The translations under genes were made by a program, and so were the position numbers. A DNA stretch of 64,000 bases from Herbinix hemicellulosilytica (lineage in GTDB: Bacteria; Bacillota; Clostridia; Lachnospirales; Lachnospiraceae). The stretch spans positions 124,001-188,000 of the forward strand of contig NZ_CVTD020000017.1 of NCBI RefSeq assembly GCF_002904165.1. Reading direction: 5' to 3'. The stretch's first letter is position 1. Every line of letters starts with the position of its first letter. The notes under the pieces were generated by a model, which was given only the letters and a program-made list of their open reading frames with translations, was not told the origin of the DNA and ran no database searches. Of the stretch, positions 61,088 to 64,000 are shown piece by piece.

Positions 61088-62449
61088 TTATCTAAGTATA
61101 TTTTTTAGCAGGCGTAATTTCTTTTCCGTATACGGCATATATCTTATAGGAATATCAATTTTGGAGCTTTGCTTAAATACACTCCTGTAGTGGGTAAATG
61201 TTTCAAAACTTTTTTTGCCGTGGTAGCTGCCCATACCCGATTCACCCACTCCGCCAAAAGGTAGCCTGGGGTTCGCCAAGTGCAAAATGGTATCGTTAAT
61301 GCAGCCTCCACCGAAGGAGCAGGTATTAAGTACTTTTCTGATATTCTTTCTGTTCTCTGAAAAAATATATAATGCCAAAGGTTTGGGAAGAGACCGTATT
61401 ACTTCAATACATTCATCCAGGTTATCATAAGTAATTATAGGAAGAATCGGTCCGAATATCTCTTCCTTCATTATAGGAGCAGATAAACCGACACCATCTA
61501 TAAGGGTTGGTTCTATAAACAACCTTTCGTCATCAAATTGCCCGCCCAATATAATACGGCCGTCAGTCAGCAGATTTTTCAACCGTTCATAATGTTTTTC
61601 TGATATTATAGTTACCATTCGTGACATATCATTATCGGGGAAAAATTTTTGCAATGCCCTCTTATATTCAATTATAAACTTATCCTTCACTTTACTGTGA
61701 ATCAAAAGATAATCCGGGGCCACACAGGTTTGACCGGCATTTGTCACTTTTCCAAATGCAATTCTTTTTGCTGCCAGCCGTATATTGGCTGTTTCATCAA
61801 CTATAACCGGACTTTTTCCACCCAGTTCCAATGTAACGGGCGTTAGATTTTTGGCTGCCGCCTCCATAACAACCCTTCCGACAGTCGGGCTACCGGTAAA
61901 AAATATATAGTCAAATTTTTGCCCCAGCAGTAAAGCATTTTCCTTTCGTCCTCCGGAAACGACGGTTATATAGTACGGCGGAAACGCTTCTGAAATTATT
62001 TTTTCTATAACCTTGCTTGTTTCCGGTGCATAAGCCGAGGGCTTAAGTACGGCGGTATTTCCTGCAGAGATCGCTCCGATTAACGGAGCAAAGCAAAGAT
62101 TTATAGGATAATTCCATGGTGCCATAATCAGTGTTACCCCATAAGGTTCAGGTAAACTATAGCATCTTCCCGGAAGCTGCCCTATGGACGGCATAATTAC
62201 CCGTTTTTTCATCCACCTGTGGAGATTTCTCTGGTGATAACGAATTTCATCTAGAACTATTCCTATTTCGCAAAGATAGGTTTCTGTTTTAGATTTATTC
62301 AAGTCCTTAGCCAAAGCATCATATATGTCTTCTTCATAGTGGATAATGGCGTTCCTTAACCTGCTTAATGCTTTCATCCGAAATTTATAATCCAAGGTTT
62401 TTCCTGTCAGATAAAACTTTCTCTGTTCTTCCACAATTTTGCCTATCAT
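61088..62449 (-). CDS. NAD(P)-dependent aldehyde dehydrogenase (class 3-like)
   Basis: 453 residues, the length of class 3/coniferyl-type aldehyde dehydrogenases that lack the N-terminal extension. Motifs: WNYPINLCFAPLIGA, FTGSPTVGR, catalytic Glu in LELGGKSP, catalytic Cys in NAGQTCVAPDY, and the end GMGSYHGKKSFETFTH. It oxidises medium- or long-chain aldehydes, with no sign of CoA binding. Followed by its own terminator; a small SdpI-like gene is directly upstream. Confidence 0.92.
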   Translation of the reverse strand: MIGKIVEEQRKFYLTGKTLDYKFRMKALSRLRNAIIHYEEDIYDALAKDLNKSKTETYLCEIGIVLDEIRYHQRNLHRWMKKRVIMPSIGQLPGRCYSLPEPYGVTLIMAPWNYPINLCFAPLIGAISAGNTAVLKPSAYAPETSKVIEKIISEAFPPYYITVVSGGRKENALLLGQKFDYIFFTGSPTVGRVVMEAAAKNLTPVTLELGGKSPVIVDETANIRLAAKRIAFGKVTNAGQTCVAPDYLLIHSKVKDKFIIEYKRALQKFFPDNDMSRMVTIISEKHYERLKNLLTDGRIILGGQFDDERLFIEPTLIDGVGLSAPIMKEEIFGPILPIITYDNLDECIEVIRSLPKPLALYIFSENRKNIRKVLNTCSFGGGCINDTILHLANPRLPFGGVGESGMGSYHGKKSFETFTHYRSVFKQSSKIDIPIRYMPYTEKKLRLLKNILR

Positions 62450-62460
62450 AAGCCGACCTC

Positions 62461-62682
62461 CTACTTTTTTCTGTTCCCGTTTTTATCAAAGGTTTTTCTT
62501 AAGGCAATTTCCTTTGGTATTAAAGTTAATATCAAATAGCCGCATTGCACATAAGTTGACATATTTGTACGGTAGCCAAAATAAAAATTAATCTTTTTTG
62601 GCATCCTTATTCGAAAATAATGTCCCAGTATAATCATAGTCACAGGAATAAGTATGCTCATTACCGTAATAAATACGCGCAT
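62461..62682 (-). CDS. Degenerate SdpI-like small membrane protein
   Basis: 73 residues. It holds the SdpI-family motif PKKINFYFGYRTNMS and the typical family end EIALRKTFDKNGNRKK, but the middle transmembrane part (about 30-40 residues with a W-x-FA motif) is missing. It therefore looks internally deleted. Good GAAGGAG site before the ATG. Confidence 0.6.
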   Translation of the reverse strand: MRVFITVMSILIPVTMIILGHYFRIRMPKKINFYFGYRTNMSTYVQCGYLILTLIPKEIALRKTFDKNGNRKK

Positions 62683-62928
62683 TTCTTTACTCCTTCTATT
62701 ATCTTAAAAAATATACCTTTACAATTTATTTTAACATATAAAAAGCTGAGTACTATTATTTTTTCCTATATCAATTTTCCTGCTTTTATTTCAAATGAAT
62801 TATATATTTAGTTACATTGAACTATTTTAATACTTACATATTATTGCATTACAATTGAAATGGAAAATAACAACGATAGCGATATGCTAAAAAATGTCCC
62901 AATAAACTAATAAAATATTAACAAATTG
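62683..62928. other. Intergenic region upstream of the small RNA candidate
   Basis: AT-rich, no gene on either strand could be supported. It contains the presumed promoter region of the SdpI-like and aldehyde dehydrogenase genes, but no consensus elements stand out. Confidence 0.4.
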
Positions 62929-63102
62929 TTTACAATCTATCCATATTAACATTACAATTAGTAACTATAATTAATTTAAACTAAAGATAAGTTATTAAGT
63001 AATATTTAATATATGTAATTGCTGCTTGCCTATAAGATAATTTTTTTCATAAAACATGCCCGGCAGCTACCCTCCCCCCTCTACCGGGCTCTCCTCTTTT
63101 TT
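62929..63102 (+). ncRNA. Candidate small RNA with C-rich loop
   Basis: TTTACA (62929-62934) and TACAAT (62953-62958), 18 nt apart, form a promoter. The presumed RNA of about 135 nt ends in a GCCCGG / CCGGGC hairpin (63058-63089) and a T-run on the forward strand. The loop contains CCCTCCCCCC, complementary to ribosome binding sites, as in RoxS/RsaE-type regulatory RNAs. No open reading frame is present. Confidence 0.45.
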
Positions 63103-63111
63103 ATATATATA

Positions 63112-63140
63112 AAAACGGTCCTATTAAAATAGGGCCGCTT
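63112..63140 (-). terminator. Terminator of galM
   Basis: ACGGTCCTAT / ATAGGGCCG hairpin with one G-T pair, followed on the reverse strand by TTTTT. Confidence 0.78.
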
Positions 63141-63255
63141 TATTTTGCGCTTTTTTAGTATTCATTTAACATATAAAATACAGATATTTTAAATTTGCCT
63201 TATACTTAAGAAATTAACACTTATATATTTATTACCGTGCGGTAAAAATTGTATA

Positions 63256-64000
63256 TTATCTGCAAGAAAATTTGTAAATGGTTACGAAATCATATTCCTG
63301 GCCGGCCTTTAATATACTGCTCGGGAAAGACTTAATATTGCAGGCATTGGGGAAATACTGGGTTTCAAAACATACTCCTGCCCGCTTTCCGTAAGTTGCC
63401 TCGTCTTTTCCGTTCTCTACGGGAGTCAGCATATTGCTTGTATAAAACTGCATTCCCGGCTTATTTGTAAACACTTCCATTACCCGGCCTGTTGATTCAT
63501 CCACAAGCTCTGCAACTTTTTCTACTTCACCTGACTCATTATTAAGCACGTAATTGTGATCATATCCTCCCGCCTGACGAAGAGGTTCGTAATCACTGTC
63601 TATATCATCTCCGATGCGCTTTAATGTTCTGAAATCCATCGGAGTTCCTGATACATCCCGCAGTTCTCCCGTTGGAATTAAATCATCGGTCGTAGGAGTA
63701 AACTTGTCTGCATTTATCCAAACCTTATGATTAAGGATATCCCCGCTGTTATGACCTGATAAGTTAAAATATGAATGATTGGTCAGATTTACAACCGTAT
63801 CCTTATCAGAAACCGCATGATATTCGATAACCAGTTCATTGTTATCCGTAAGGCTGTAAGTTACCGTAATATCTAAATTGCCGGGGAAACCCTGTTCACC
63901 ATCGGGACTTAATCTGGAAAACTCAATGCTTATCATATCCCCGTCTTCAAAAATTTCCGTATCATACATAACCTTGTTGTATCCCGGACTTCCGCCGTGG
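63256..64000 (-). CDS. galM: Galactose mutarotase (aldose 1-epimerase), 5' end outside the window
   Basis: At least 248 codons; the frame continues past the window edge (HGGSPGYNKV is read from 63970-63999), so the start is missing. Motifs: VNLTNHSYFNLSG (catalytic His), YDHNYVL, and the catalytic Glu in VCFETQYFPNA. It interconverts alpha- and beta-galactose or glucose. It fits the galactoside use suggested by the GH36 gene, though it is far from it. Confidence 0.93.
   Translation of the reverse strand, partial: HGGSPGYNKVMYDTEIFEDGDMISIEFSRLSPDGEQGFPGNLDITVTYSLTDNNELVIEYHAVSDKDTVVNLTNHSYFNLSGHNSGDILNHKVWINADKFTPTTDDLIPTGELRDVSGTPMDFRTLKRIGDDIDSDYEPLRQAGGYDHNYVLNNESGEVEKVAELVDESTGRVMEVFTNKPGMQFYTSNMLTPVENGKDEATYGKRAGVCFETQYFPNACNIKSFPSSILKAGQEYDFVTIYKFSCR

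Overview
The window is a low-GC chromosome segment from an anaerobic, fermentative Firmicute. Gene content and style point to a Clostridia member, most likely Lachnospiraceae-like: AdhE under a Rex site, AGGAGG-type ribosome binding sites throughout, a myo-inositol tail pathway, GH36 and GH13_18 sugar enzymes, a TcdE/Holin_4-type holin and a large-serine-recombinase prophage. The species cannot be named from sequence alone. No rRNA, tRNA or CRISPR array was recognised.

Layout. 1-4.1 kb: adhE with a consensus promoter and an exact Rex operator, then an APH-fold kinase. 4.1-8.7 kb: a reverse-strand iolC-iolA-iolJ operon with a divergent DeoR-type regulator; together these convert 2-deoxy-5-keto-gluconate to DHAP and acetyl-CoA. 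9-16.5 kb: a GNAT enzyme, an IS30-family insertion inside a 13-bp AT-rich tandem repeat, an inositol-monophosphatase-like enzyme, a membrane-anchored two-repeat protein, a decayed GNAT gene, an M42 aminopeptidase and a DUF2804 protein. 16.7-20.4 kb: an alpha-galactoside/sucrose module (GH36, apparently split by a frameshift, and a sucrose-phosphorylase-like GH13_18).

20.45-57.01 kb is one complete siphovirus-type prophage of about 36.6 kb. Read from its right end it holds a large serine integrase, an ImmA-like protease and a CI-like repressor on the forward strand. A Cro-like gene and the early genes follow on the reverse strand: AbrB, PC4/YdbC, Cas4-like DUF2800, DUF2815 ssDNA-binding protein, family A polymerase, VapE-type primase-helicase, VRR-NUC and SNF2. 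Then come a sigma-like late regulator, a fused small-large terminase, SPP1-like portal and minor head protein, scaffold, capsid, connectors, tail tube, tape measure, S74 tail protein, tail fibre, holin and amidase. The prophage sits in a polysaccharide deacetylase gene. From attL and attR I can rebuild a 46-bp attP with 20-bp dyad arms matching 17/20. 57.0-64 kb: interrupted deacetylase, lipoprotein, secreted metzincin-like protease, upp, an aldehyde dehydrogenase, a degenerate SdpI-like gene and a partial galM.

Most notable results. (1) A 682-bp invertible cassette, flanked by perfect 20-bp inverted repeats, carries a second in-frame tail-fibre tip in the opposite orientation; inversion would swap the receptor-binding domain. 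(2) A phage switch is built from two face-to-face consensus promoters, each with an identical TAACC-N3-GGTTA operator in its spacer. (3) An origin-like region holds ten GGTTAC/GTAACC hexamers, an AT-rich palindrome and a 30-nt alternating purine-pyrimidine tract. (4) A candidate small RNA with a C-rich loop lies upstream of the degenerate SdpI-like gene.
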